A stretch of 64,000 bases of DNA from Lodderomyces elongisporus (lineage: Eukaryota; Ascomycota; Pichiomycetes; Serinales; Debaryomycetaceae), in contig NC_083676.1 of the NCBI RefSeq assembly GCF_030384665.1, positions 620,001 to 684,000 of the forward strand. The letters are read 5' to 3'. The notes below the pieces were generated by a model. The model did no database searches, was not told the origin of the DNA, and saw only the letters and a list, made by a program, of their open reading frames with translations. The translations under genes and the position numbers were made by a program. Every line of letters begins with the position of its first letter. Positions within the stretch are counted from its first letter, which is position 1. Shown in pieces: positions 9,379-20,611 of this stretch.

Positions 9379-10078
9379 TATTTCATGTTGCAAAATGAAC
9401 AAAATTAATTGGTTTGCGGCAACAACAGACTAGTGCGAAATCAATGTGAAAAATGAGCAACATTGTTCAAGTACTAAAAAAGAGAGAAAGAAAGAGAGGG
9501 TGAGAGAGAGAAAGAGAGAAAGAGAGGGAGAGAGAGAGAGAGGGAGAGGGAGAGAGAGAGAGAGGGAGAGAAAGAGAGTGTGTGTGTGAGAATAAAAGGT
9601 ACTTGAAATACAAACTGGTGCCTTAAAAAAAGACTTGTTAGCGAGAAGTTCCCTAACAAACTTTATACATCAATGAGGCAGAGCTGTATTTGCATTTTCC
9701 CTTTTTACTTCTTCCCCTCTTTAAGTTGACTCTATTCTTGCTATCGATAGAAGGATCAAATAGGCGGGTAAAAGTTAATTGAGTTAGAGTTGTATTTGAC
9801 ATTTTCTTCTACATTAACTAGCTTAATAAAGTCAATATCGCATTCTTTTTTTTTTCAAATACGGTCTCTTTATGTCAAATGTTTTGATCAATTCAAGTTG
9901 GAAAGCTAAACAAGATACGGGACAAGAAAAGAAAAGAATCAGAAAACAAAAAAAAAATAATGCTCCTTGTATTGCTTCATTATAGATGCATCTAGATATA
10001 TATCAACTTTATTCCGTCTCTTTCTTAAGGAATGTAATAAAGCATTGTGAAAATCCCTTCTCTATTCAATCACCATCT
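9379..10078. other. MSH3 upstream region
   Basis: Upstream of MSH3 and downstream of the complex I subunit gene. Dominated by a GA-rich tract at 9478-9590. No additional gene supported. Confidence 0.4.
9478..9590. repeat. GA-rich microsatellite upstream of MSH3
   Basis: About 110 bp of purine-only DNA on the plus strand, mostly GA with GAAA and GGGA interruptions, ending in a short GT run. It starts 100 bp upstream of the MSH3 ATG. Confidence 0.85.
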
Positions 10079-10261
10079 CTAATGGTGTTCGAATGGCAAC
10101 TTCATTCCAAACATAACAGGACCATCTTCCTTTATACGGTACATGATCCAGAACCACATTGAGGCTCCTAAGAGTTTTGATCCCCAGTAAAAGTGTGGAG
10201 CAACGTGAGGGGGTGTCACAGGTGCGTGACGTATATATTTAGCAAAATGTCCAGCAGCCAT
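10079..10261 (-). CDS. Complex I accessory subunit, NDUFB2-like
   Basis: A 60-residue protein from the ATG at 10261 (MAAGHFAKYIRHAPV); the frame runs further upstream only to a TTG. The C-terminal half, GASMWFWIMYRIKEDGPVMFGMK, closely follows the AVMWFWVFYRAKQDGPVVLG pattern of the plant and animal NDUFB2 (AGGG) subunit: one membrane span followed by a charged turn and DGPV. NDUFB2 is a small supernumerary subunit of the membrane arm of mitochondrial NADH:ubiquinone oxidoreductase. CUG-clade yeasts keep complex I, unlike Saccharomyces, so its presence fits. A 5' intron or extra exon cannot be excluded. Confidence 0.75.
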   Translation of the reverse strand: MAAGHFAKYIRHAPVTPPHVAPHFYWGSKLLGASMWFWIMYRIKEDGPVMFGMKLPFEHH

Positions 10262-11020
10262 GGTATAAATGAGTATATATGAGTGTGTGTAAAAGGTTTG
10301 CAAAAATTTTGGAAAAGGTGTACTGAGTATGGGTTCGTAGGTGTGTGTGTGTATGTGTGTGTGTGGAAAAAGTTTATACTAGTGTATGTATGTGTGTGTG
10401 AATATATATATCTAGTTGAGCTCGATTTTTACTGGTGATTATGTTTTTTGCTTCTTTGGTTGGTGGATGGGAGATTTTTGAGAAAAGCTTTAGAAAAAAC
10501 AAAAGAACAAAAAACCCAGAAATAAAACACAAACGCAAAAACTATGAATACAAATGTCGCGCTACCAAAACTAGGTTCATTTTCTATCTGTACATCTATA
10601 AATATATAGTTTTGCATATTTATTAAACTATAAGTGTAATTTCAAGAGGACAAGTACGATTGTTCAACTAGAGTAAAGATAAGCGTGTCATAAAGAAACG
10701 AAATTAATAAAACACTTGTATCACACACTAATTAATTATAAATCTCTGTTATATATAAATTCAAAGAACGAGAACTGAAGAAGAAGGAGCTGGGTCAGAT
10801 TGGTACAAGGTTTAAAAATCATTTGTTTTTGCGATTTTCATATTTTTCAAAAGATCTTTCGGTTTTTTCGGTTTTTCTTTCTCTCTTTTTTTTTTCTTCT
10901 TTTTTTTGGGTCTAGAAAGAATAATCTGCAATACCTATTCAACCCAGTATGTGTACACGGTTAAGAACTGAAACAACTCATCGCAATAAATATAAGAAAT
11001 GTAAAAAGCACTGCCCACTT
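10262..11020. other. Upstream region of the NDUFB2-like gene
   Basis: Contains GT-rich microsatellites (10331-10400) and a pyrimidine tract at 10860-10910 that may belong to the 3' end of the zinc-finger gene. No gene seen. Confidence 0.35.
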
Positions 11021-12457
11021 TTAAGGAAGTGAGTTTCTTTGTTGCACATTATCTAAAGAATGACCTGTGGGGTTTTGGATTTGAGCATAAGATGGATATA
11101 GATGATGTTGTTGCTGCTGGTTTTGTTGCTGTTGGTTTTGTTGGTGGTGTTGCTGTTGGTGCTGAATTTGCTGCTGCAAAGGGTATGAATGTAATAGTCC
11201 ACCGACTGCGATATCAGATCCTGTAGATACTGCATTACCAACAGTATTAGTTCCAGCAACACCTCGGTTGGGGGTGTTGCTGTGTACTTCCAAATGGTTC
11301 ATAAGTTGTGGATTCTGGCTTTGTAATTTGAATTCATGAGCTCTTTGCAAATCGCGCTCATGCAATTTATAGTGCCTAGTCATGTTGGATTTCACGGAAA
11401 ACAATTTACCACATTCTTTCCAAGGACATTTGAATATTTTTTCACCTGTATGAGAATAGTAGTGGGTTTGTAGCGATGAAGGCCGCCTGAATTGCTTGCC
11501 ACAAAGACGACATCTGTTTCTTTCTGCTGTTTCTGGGGTCATTGAATGTAAGGTGGATGTAGCTTGGCGTCGTTTTCGATTCTTCTTTGGCTCAAAACCA
11601 CCATCATTGATCAAATTCACCCCACCGTTTCCACCCATTGTGTTTGTATTGTGGGTGGTGGATGCTGAGTACCTTGTAGAGTCATAGATGTTTGAGTATT
11701 GGCCATCTATGCCTCTTGAGTAATAAGCAACGGGGATCGAGGGTGAGGAATTTGAGTGTTTTGTCATTTGATATTGATTATGTTCTTGCTGCAGTTGCAG
11801 TTGTTGCAGTTGTTGTTGCTGTGGGTGCAGTATAGAGGCTAATCCTTGAAAGGGGACAATTGGAGGTAAAGAGTGCATAGAATTGGCTGTTTGGTCAAGC
11901 GTGATTGAAGTCATTGCATATGGTCTCTCTATTGATATTGATGATGTACTTTGCAGTGGTTGAAGACCGATATCATTATGCTGTGTAGTTTGAGAAGGTG
12001 CAACAGCACTAGGGAATTGTCCATAGGAAGGATTCAGTTGCAAAGCAGGCGATCCTTGAAGAAGGTAGTTATCGTTGTGGTAGAATTGCGCATTGTACAA
12101 GTTATTTGATGCTGGTGCTTGTGTTTGTACTTGTGCTTGTGACTGTGCTTGTGATTGTGCTTGTGATTGTGATCCTGATCCTTGTAAGGGAAAAAGTGGT
12201 TGTTGCAATTGTTGGTACTGTTGGTATTGTTGGTGGATTTGTGAATATTGTTGTGGGTAGTGAATAGTATGGCTCGACGATGGAGCGTTAAATGCCAGTG
12301 CTTGTGAGTAGTCAATCTTGGTGCCAAAGCTTGGCTGGGTTTGAGAAAACATAGTGTTGGAAAAAATGGCTTTTGTAGTTTCAGTTGGAATGCTTGGTGA
12401 ATTCTGCTGCTGCTGCTGTTGTTGTAACGAACTGCTTTGGTTCGACTTTGTAGACAT
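11021..12457 (-). CDS. C2H2 zinc-finger transcription factor, Gln-rich
   Basis: A 478-residue protein with two adjacent C2H2 zinc fingers near residues 315-369: CRLCGKQFRRPSSLQTHYYSH, a TGEK-type linker, then CPWKECGKLFSVKSNMTRH. A basic patch (KKNRKRRQ) precedes the fingers and may act in nuclear import. The rest is low-complexity: Gln runs at the start, around residues 215-235 and at the C-terminus, and an alternating SQAQSQAQ stretch near 100-115, typical of fungal activators. The RPSSL and SVKSNMTRH finger sequences resemble fungal FlbC/Cmr3-type regulators; this is a family impression, and I cannot name the Candida orthologue. Its upstream intergenic region is 7 kb long, unusual for yeast and typical of regulators with complex promoters. 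Confidence 0.9.
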   Translation of the reverse strand: MSTKSNQSSSLQQQQQQQNSPSIPTETTKAIFSNTMFSQTQPSFGTKIDYSQALAFNAPSSSHTIHYPQQYSQIHQQYQQYQQLQQPLFPLQGSGSQSQAQSQAQSQAQVQTQAPASNNLYNAQFYHNDNYLLQGSPALQLNPSYGQFPSAVAPSQTTQHNDIGLQPLQSTSSISIERPYAMTSITLDQTANSMHSLPPIVPFQGLASILHPQQQQLQQLQLQQEHNQYQMTKHSNSSPSIPVAYYSRGIDGQYSNIYDSTRYSASTTHNTNTMGGNGGVNLINDGGFEPKKNRKRRQATSTLHSMTPETAERNRCRLCGKQFRRPSSLQTHYYSHTGEKIFKCPWKECGKLFSVKSNMTRHYKLHERDLQRAHEFKLQSQNPQLMNHLEVHSNTPNRGVAGTNTVGNAVSTGSDIAVGGLLHSYPLQQQIQHQQQHHQQNQQQQNQQQQHHLYPSYAQIQNPTGHSLDNVQQRNSLP

Positions 12458-14790
12458 ATGACTCTATTCTCAATTCTTGTTTCTTGTTTCTTGTTTTTTG
12501 TTTTCGGGGTGAGGAGGAGTTTACAAGAAAGCAAAGCAACAACGTATTTAATTCTTTAAGTGTGCCATATCACGAATTGTGATTCTAGAATGTGGATGTA
12601 GAAGGATGTTTTAAATCGAATCAAGTCAATAAAGAATTGGACAAGGAAATGAAGAATATGAACAATAGTTGTTGCAAAAAAAAACAATAAATAAATTAAA
12701 AACAAAAAAAAAAAAGTGTCAATGATCCAAATTGAATAAAAAACAAAGAATCAAAAATTGTTTTCCTAAGTTGTTGCAAAATGAACTTTGAGCATGGTAT
12801 GTGAAATGTGGTCGTCTTGCAAGGTGGCTGTAGGTTACTTATTTATATTCTTCTTATCAAAATTGTATATACATTATTAAATGCACAATTAGAGTATAAG
12901 AATCCAGAGAAAATAAAGATTAAAAAAAAAAAATAAAAAAAATAATAAAAAAAAAATAAAAATTTATAAAAAATACATAGAAAAATGTTGGAAACAATGT
13001 CGAATAATGATACAAAAAAAACCCTGTCCCAGCTTAAATGAACAACGCAGTGAACAATCTCACAGTGGTTAGCACCAATACACAGTAATGTTTTTACAGG
13101 GAAAAAAGAAACGGAGGCGAGAGGAGGAGGAGGAGGAGGGGGAATAAGAAGGAAGAGTATTTAGGTCTTTCCCAGACTGAAGTAGTTCAGCCCACCTTGC
13201 ATATTCGAAGAAAGAAAAAAATGGTAAGAAGAGGATGAGCATGAACATGATAATGAGGTAGAGGAGTAAGAGTAAGAGTGGGAGAGGAGTAAGAGGAGGA
13301 AGAGGAGGAGGACAAAAAAGAAGGACGAAGAGGAAGAGTAAGAGTAAGAGTAAGTGGAATACACAGCTAGTATCAAGTCTAGCGGGTAAACGTAGACTTG
13401 CTTATGTGAAAAATCTTTTGATTAAAAGCAAGGGTCAACAAAACAAAATGTGCTTGGTTGATGGGAGTAGAAAATAAAAGTAAAAATACCAAAACCAAAA
13501 CCAAAATCAAAACCAAATAGAGAAGAGTAAATCTTTTCGACAATTATAGATTACTGATTGCTCGTAATCTAGACCTTTTTCCATCTTGTTTGTCCAGTAC
13601 GTTGTAGATTTGCCTTTAGATTTGAAGTTGACGATAGACTAATACTAATTACAACAATTGAGGTTTGAAACGAGTTTGATGGGGGTTTATAAGAGAATAA
13701 TATCAGCGACTTTCCCAAACAGAAAACAAGCATACTCGTAAAAATTTTTAATTGTAGATAAGACACCAACACAGTGATGATTGAGCATTCAACAAATGAA
13801 TAGTAGGAAGAGAAAGAGGGAGAAATAGGGAGAAAAAAAATTGAGACGGGACAAAAATTAAAGAGGATACGTCTAGCCACAAGGCATTTTGCTATTGCTC
13901 GGTTATCCTATTCGTTTCGTGTATATGGGGCTTTCCTGAACATTGTGTGAATGGTACTGCGGCTAGAAAAGTGTAACAAACATAAAATTGAAATTGAAAT
14001 TTGAAAACCCAATGAAAAAAAGGGAACAGAATGTGTGGGAACAGTTGCTTAAGAAGAAATCAAATTCTTCTTTATAAATATTCGCCATAGTTCCATCAAG
14101 TAAAAAAGAGATTGTGAAATGCACTTGCTGTTGTTGTTGTTGTTGTTGAGGTGTTTTGGTTATTACTTTATTATCACTTTTTTTACATATATTAGCTTAC
14201 GAAGAGTAGCCCGCCCTGAAGAATAGTTTTGGACTAAAAATAAAAAATAAAAAATAAAAAATAAAATAAAAAAAATAAAATAAAAAATAAAAAAAAAAAA
14301 AAAAAAAGAGAAAAGGATTACAAAGCAAAACATATTCAATTATTAAAGCACTTTACCCTTTGCATACAAAACACGTACTTAGCAGTGTATCCTTAAATCC
14401 TCAACATGCTTTTGGTGTCTGTGTGTAATTTGGGTTTTGTTGGAATCTGTTTGTAACACTTGGCCAAAAGCAGGGCATAGTAAAAAACTAAATATATATA
14501 TATATATTGTATTGTATAGTATAGTATTGTACTATATTGTATAAGCAATATGTAATGGCTGCAAAAAGTTGAATAAAAACCATGTGAAATATTTTCCTTT
14601 TTTTTTTCGCTTTTGCTCTTTTGATACTCGTTTTGTGTAACAAATAAAACTGTTTGGGTTGGGCATTTTTTTTATTCATTATTTTTTTTTTTTTCTTCGT
14701 CATCATCATCATCATCAACACATTTTCAACTCCAACTTTCTCTTTTTTAAAGCATCATTCATCAAGGCGGTATACCAATGCAGAATGTTA

Positions 14791-14846
14791 ATTTATTATT
14801 ATTATTATTATAACTCAAACAACTCTAATAATAATAATAATAATAT
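14791..14846. repeat. TTA/TAA inverted microsatellite
   Basis: A run of TTA triplets (14791-14812) is followed after about 14 nt by a run of TAA triplets (14826-14846). The arms are complementary and could form a hairpin of about 20 bp. Confidence 0.75.
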
Positions 14847-17800
14847 TAGTATGTTTAATAGTACTACAAAAGAAGAAAAAAAGAATAATGTATTTGTAAT
14901 CTTTTGTGTAGTACATAAAGAACAAGTAGAACAACAACAACAACAACAACAACAACGACAACAATAAAGAGGATTTTGCATCTTATCCTCTGCTTTTTCA
15001 AACACTAAACCCTCCTATTGGTTTTTATCAACATCTCTTTTTTCTTCTTCTTCCTCTGCAATCTTTCTTTTGTGAACTTTTTCTATTCTTTTTTTTTTTC
15101 TAAAGTAAAAAAATAGACCCTTTGGAAGCGAGAGCCATCGAAGCTTTTCAGACCATATAGATCCACATTCGATAGGTCAAGCAACCCAACTTAGTGAATC
15201 GCTAATCCACTTAGTGTTGCAGCATTGGTGATCACAAATGAATCTTCTTTCCCACGGCATTCTTCTCAATCCAAAAAAAAAAGAAAAAGAAAAAGAAACA
15301 AGTTTGATATTTCAACTACCTCTTTTCACCTTTAATTTAATTTTTTTTAACCACTTTTGTAAGAGAAAATAGACATTATTTCTTTTGCATAAAGGTAAAG
15401 GTAGAGGGCAATGGACTATATACCAGCCACTTTTCCGTTGCATGGGGGATGGAACCAAAATGAAGTTTAAAACACAGGAAAAAGGAATTGCAAAAAACAG
15501 TAAAGATATATATTGAAATATACACAAACGGTGTAGACTTTGTTACATGCCCATAAACAATTCCCTTTGCATACAATACTTTTGGATGCAAACTTATATT
15601 GGAAATAGATATATATAGAGAAAGAGAAAGAGAAAGAGCAAGAGCAAGAGCAAGAGGGAAAGGAGGAAAAGCCATGGGCTAATACAGGAATACTACTAAA
15701 TCAACGTCTTGGCAAATTTTCATCTCTAGTCTTCCATTTTCATACGGGATTTGTATTGTGAGAGTTGAAAAATAAAAAAACACACGCCCAATAGACGAAG
15801 CTTTTAAAGATATCACTACAAACAATCGACAAAATTCCGTTTCAAGTTTGTGTTTTCTATTTCTTTTAGCTTTTTGCTTTTTTCCAAATTCCATCTTTAT
15901 TGTTTCCATTTTATCTTTAACTTCACTTCTTTTTTTGTTGTCTCCAAAACGTAAAGTTTGACTCTTTGAATGCAATGTTTTAGACGATGAATCTGCTTAC
16001 ACCAATGTAGACTTTTTAATTCTAGAGCTTAGAGAGCCACTACACCACAATTCACCGGGTGAGTCTTTCCGTTTTTCTTCCGTTTACTACACAAAAGCTA
16101 GATACCATTGCTTGCTTGTTAATTGCAAACCACCAAAAGTTTTCTTTATTTTTTATTCTCTCCTCCCCTCACAACTTTGGGCAAATGATTTGACACAATG
16201 AAATTGTTTCATTTTGGAATGATAAATCCGTTCCCATTCTCCTACAAGTAAACTGTATTGAAGAAATAAAAAATATAAATAATAAAAAAGAGAATAATAA
16301 TAAATAATAATAATAATAATAAGTAATGGAACTTGCGGCTTTCCATTTCATCCAACATTTTTTGTCTTTTGGTCTTTTGGTCTTTTGGTTTTTTGGTTTT
16401 TTGTTTTGGCTTAAAATTTTTTTTTTAATTTTTGAATTTTTGGCTGGAGTCTTGGCCTCTCGATTTTCCCAATTTCCTATTGTTATTGTTTCTGTGCGCT
16501 TTGCAATTGGTGCATTGGTATTATGCAAGGATGCATTAAACCCTACGTTATATTCAAATGCCTTGATAAATCATTCTTGTCTGCCTTCTTCTTTCTCCTC
16601 CTCCTCCTCCTCCTCCTCCTCCTTCTTTTTCTCTTTCTTCTTTTCCATTCACCCTTTCCCTCTTTTTCTCTTATTCTACCCCAAGTGCTGTGTCTATGAA
16701 GCATACAATACAATGTTTGAAGCACTGTGACTCCAACGCAAGATTGGGTGGTGAGATCCTTTTCTTCTACATGTTTTTCGATGTCATGTATTTTGTTTTT
16801 CTGTTTTCCTTTTCCCATTTTCCCATTTTTCATTTTTTCTTTCTTTATGGAATCTAACAGAAACTCCCATACTACTCAGCCCAAAAATACAAAAGAAATA
16901 CACAGAGTATAGGCCTGATCATCATCTTCGTCTAACTTAAAAATTGTACCTAAAAGCATTACTGTAACTAAGTTTTGGTTTATACTAAAGTCTTGGGAGA
17001 AAAGAAAAAGCATAAAAAACCTTCTATGATTTGCTTAATCTTGATGCACTGCAATTCTAAAACTTCTGCACATATTGCAATGACTTTTTAGCAATGTTAA
17101 AGTTGTTAATTCCTCAATTTTCTTATTTCTCTTTCAAAAAAAAAAAAATGATAATAATAGAGAAAAACCATGAATATAAAACCAACAAGCTTCACTATCA
17201 CTTTTGTATGTTTTTGCTGTTGATAGAGTGGCGGAGACGATATAGGATGATCCGCATTTACGATTAGAGCTGACCTTTTTTTTTCATCAAAAGAAAACAA
17301 AAAAAAAAGGGTCAACATGGGAAACTTGTGCAATGACCTCGACTATGACCACGTACTTTGAAGCGACTTGATGATGATAAATCATTTAGTTCTATGCAAA
17401 TATATATATACATATATATATGTATATATACATTTTACATTATTTTCTCTTCTGCTCTTCCGTCCTTCTCTTTAGTCTCAAGTGCATCTCAATATGTTAA
17501 AACCAGGATGCTTAGTGGACTAATTTCCAATAAAGAGTGTGTTCATCACATGCTGTTAGTATGGACTGATACTCTAGATTTAGAGCGGCAGTGTCAACCA
17601 ACCAATTCAGTTCTCTATAAGTCCTTTAGATGGTCGACACCTTGAAATAAGGAAAATAAAAAAAAAACTTGATGAAATTCGGGCAAAGGAGCAGGAGCAA
17701 AGAAAAAGTTAACAAAGCTTGCAGAAACAAAGGAGAAAATGAATATAAAAGTACAAGTAAAAACAAAAGCAAAAACAAAAGCAAAAAAAGAACAGAACTA

Positions 17801-17975
17801 CACAATGTAGATGGTGAGTTTTTCCCACTTGTCTTAGACTCTATCTCATTCGTTCATTCATTAAAGAAAAACGATATGGAACAAGCTAAGGTCTCATCAT
17901 TGCTAAAAACTTTCACTATGCTAAAGCTTTTTGCTAATGAAACAAAAGAAAGAAATAAGATAATTTAGTCTGAAC

Positions 17976-18066
17976 CAACCCCTCCCCCTCCCCAATTTTG
18001 ATTGGCTAATAGAACCGAGGCTTTTGTTGGGAGAGGTGTTTCCTCTCCCTCCCCCCTCCCCCCCTT
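17976..18066. repeat. C-rich cluster with GC hairpin, G-quadruplex-prone on the minus strand
   Basis: Two C-rich blocks (17976-17996 and 18042-18066) read as runs of three or more G on the minus strand. Between them GGGAGAGG (18029-18036) and CCTCTCCC (18042-18049) form a perfect 8-bp stem with a 5-nt loop. Unusual in such AT-rich DNA. Confidence 0.55.
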
Positions 18067-19495
18067 AATATCAAAATTCCAGTTGAAAACAACAAAGTTG
18101 CAATTTTTCTATATTCCGCGATAGGAAGTCTGCACCAGAACTAAGCATTCAGAAATGCAAATTTTGTTCTTTTCGTCACTACTGGTGTAAATTTGACAAA
18201 CTGATAAAAATACACACGGTAATGCAGAAGCATTCCAAATTATTGTAGACAAAACCAAATCCTTTCACGGTCCCTCCTTCCCTCCCTCCATCCATACCTT
18301 CGCTGCTTATCTTCCCCTTCCCCTTCCCCCTCCCCTAAATCTTTATCCCCCACCTCCTTCATCTTTCTCATAAAAATACCTAATACAATCCCTGTTCATC
18401 TTCATCCTCTACGCAAATCGAATAGAAATTACAAACCAAACAAAATAAACAAATAAAAAAAAAAAGCAAAAGAAAGCAAGCACTAATTTGGGAGAGCGGA
18501 AGGGGGAGAGTGAACTGGGGGATTTCCGGGAAGGACAAAAGTACCAAAATTTCATGTTTCCATTTCACAAAAAAAAATAAAAAAAAAACAGAACCAACAA
18601 TTTTTTGTGAGTTTCAGGGAGAACAAGAATAGTATATTGCACCTTTCGTCACTCTGCCTGTTTATTGTTCAGCCCCAACAATAGCATTCCATTGCATTTG
18701 CTAAGCGATATTAAAAATAGAATGGCCATCCCATCATCCTTTCCTGTTTCCTTTCTTTCTTCGTGTCCCCTCTTTGTACTTTAGCAACTATACATCCGAA
18801 AGTTGCAAAATAAATAAATAATAATAAAAAAAAATAAAAATACAACAATTCTCCTTCCCTCCATCATCCTCCGTCCGTTTCTCTTTCTTCCTTTCTTTGC
18901 CTCTGTTACATACACCCATATCGACATAAACATAAGCATTAACATTAATACCAGTGTTGACAAATTCCTCACCACTCCGTTTATTCAAAAATTGAATGTA
19001 ATCTATGGAAAAGAAGCTGCCACTGCATCTCAATACCACCAAATACTTTTTCTACCGACATTATTGCTAATATGGTTTGTCTACTTCTTTTTTCATTGCT
19101 ATTATTATTATTTAATTATTATCTATTTTACTTCAAATATAAAGTAAATTTCTTAACAAAAAAAGAAAACCTACATTTCAAATCAATGAATAATTATCAA
19201 AATTCAATTGCTCAAACCATAAGTTGAATGTAAAAACAGTGTATGTTAACCTGGCTCATAGATATTATTTCCCGCCTCTTTCATTCCATTTCTCCCTATT
19301 CTCAGCACTCTTCCCACTTTTCCCACTTTTCCCATTTCTCTATTCCTCCATTTCCCTCTCTATTCATTATATTATTTTCTCTTTAACCCAAATTCATTAA
19401 TCCGGTATAGAATTATTGAAGTAAAAGATAAAAATAATATACAAAAGAGATAGAGATAGAGACAAAAGAAATGGAAAACAAGATAGCCAAGAATC

Positions 19496-20611
19496 TTACA
19501 AAACAAGACCCAAAGCTCCTAAAGCTATAGCAAAGACAGATGCAACAAAACCATATCTACCAGCTGCACCTGTTTCTGGTGTTGCTGATGAGGATAATGT
19601 ATGTGATGGTACAGGCGTATGAGGAGTAGCATTAGTCGAATTTGAACTATCGCCTCCTGTTGAGTTTAATCCATCAGTAGACTTGCTTATGTTTTCAGTG
19701 GATGCACGGTCATTTGGACTTTTTGGCTTTGAATTATCAGCTGAAGAGGGTTTGCTGGTAGTCTGGGAAGTATTGCTAGTCTTACCACTGGTATTGTCAC
19801 TTGTTTTATCATTTGTACCAGAACTAGTCTTGTCACTAGTACCATCACTGGTCTTGTCACTAGTACCAGAACTAGTCTTGTCACTAGTACCATCACTGGT
19901 CTTGTCACTAGTACCATCACTGGTCTTGTCACTAGTACCATCACTGGTCTTGTCACTAGTCTTGTCACTAGTCTTGTCACTTGTATCATCACTTATTTTA
20001 TCATTTGTACCATCACTGGTCTTATCACTGGTCTTGTCACCAGTCCCCTCACTGGTCTTGTCACCAGCCCCCTCACTGGTCTTATCGTCAAGTTTTTCGG
20101 AATCGGAACTTTCAGGCTCAACTGGGTTAGTGTGCTCGTCATCTGGTTCTTCAAATTCAGCTCTGAGTCCTATTGGAATTGCACCATCGTGAATGGAGTT
20201 GACAACTGCATATACTTCTTCGGAATGCCTGTATGGGTCACTAACACTTTTTGCAGCATAGAGTAGTTCCGACCTAGGGAAAGTAACGGTGCCATCACTT
20301 GCAATGTCAACTGGTAATGGTTCCTGAGCAACAGTCAAAGCCAAAAATTCACTTTGAAAAGCCAAGTATTGCTTTGCGTTAGACGGCGGTGTACTTAATT
20401 CGAGATACAACACCCTCGACTCATTATTGTATTGAAGTAATTGTGGAGCACCAAGAAACAAATAGTTGATACCTGCACCTTCATGAATAGAGTACAATCC
20501 CCTGCCATTAAAGCTTATGTCCTCTGAAGTAGCGTATAAGCGCACAGGCCTCACAGCAGCAAATACAGTAGTGGACAAAGTCAATAATGATGAAACCAAA
20601 TAATACTTCAT
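19496..20611 (-). CDS. GPI-anchored cell-wall protein, Rhd3/Pga29-31-like
   Basis: A 371-residue secreted protein. The N-terminus MKYYLVSSLLTLSTTVFAA is a classic signal peptide. Residues about 20-150 form a conserved-looking domain (FNGRGLYSIHEGAGINYLFLGAP) resembling the Rhd3/Pga29-Pga30-Pga31 family of Candida wall proteins. A KTSDGTSD-type repeat follows at about 175-275, then a Ser/Thr-rich stalk. The C-terminus has small residues then a hydrophobic tail (YGFVASVFAIALGALGLVL) with no charged residues after it, as in GPI-addition signals. A TATA box lies about 190 bp upstream (TATAAA, minus strand, 20798-20803). The role is structural or surface. Family membership is moderately sure; the GPI wall nature is well supported. 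Confidence 0.85.
   Translation of the reverse strand: MKYYLVSSLLTLSTTVFAAVRPVRLYATSEDISFNGRGLYSIHEGAGINYLFLGAPQLLQYNNESRVLYLELSTPPSNAKQYLAFQSEFLALTVAQEPLPVDIASDGTVTFPRSELLYAAKSVSDPYRHSEEVYAVVNSIHDGAIPIGLRAEFEEPDDEHTNPVEPESSDSEKLDDKTSEGAGDKTSEGTGDKTSDKTSDGTNDKISDDTSDKTSDKTSDKTSDGTSDKTSDGTSDKTSDGTSDKTSSGTSDKTSDGTSDKTSSGTNDKTSDNTSGKTSNTSQTTSKPSSADNSKPKSPNDRASTENISKSTDGLNSTGGDSSNSTNATPHTPVPSHTLSSSATPETGAAGRYGFVASVFAIALGALGLVL
19795..20085 (-). repeat. DKTSxGTS tandem repeat in the Rhd3-like gene
   Basis: About 290 bp of 12- and 24-bp units encoding DKTS, DKTSDGTS and DKTSSGTS. Some copies are nearly identical at DNA level, so the array probably expands and contracts. It forms an acidic/Thr-Ser spacer between the N-terminal domain and the GPI tail. 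Confidence 0.85.

Larger units (their letters stand above)
12458..19495. other. 7.0 kb gene-poor region upstream of the zinc-finger gene
   Basis: No supported gene in seven kilobases. The longest open frames (16326-16730 plus, 17669-17968 plus) are low-complexity Phe/Ser or Lys/Asn strings. Visible structure: A/T tracts (12664-12715, 12920-12980, 14232-14310), GAG-rich purine tracts (13110-13360), an inverted TTA/TAA repeat (14791-14846), a CAA run (14929-14964), C-rich clusters (17976-18065, 18280-18355) and GT/TA stretches. Most likely regulatory DNA, possibly with noncoding transcripts. No tRNA or snRNA signature was recognised. Confidence 0.5.

Noticed and set aside
9379..9402. N-terminal extension of Msh3 by eight residues
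   Set aside because: It starts at a TTG codon. The ATG at 9378 places the PIP box close to the N-terminus as in other Msh3 proteins.
12034..12534. 166-codon frame overlapping the zinc-finger gene start
   Set aside because: Shadow of the Gln-rich coding sequence in another frame, reading as His/Lys/Asn strings.
16326..16730. 134-codon plus-strand frame
   Set aside because: Phe/Leu and poly-Ser string across T-rich and CTC microsatellite DNA; no domain, likely chance.
17669..17968. 99-codon Lys/Asn/Ser frame
   Set aside because: Low-complexity start, no recognisable family, no upstream context to support it.
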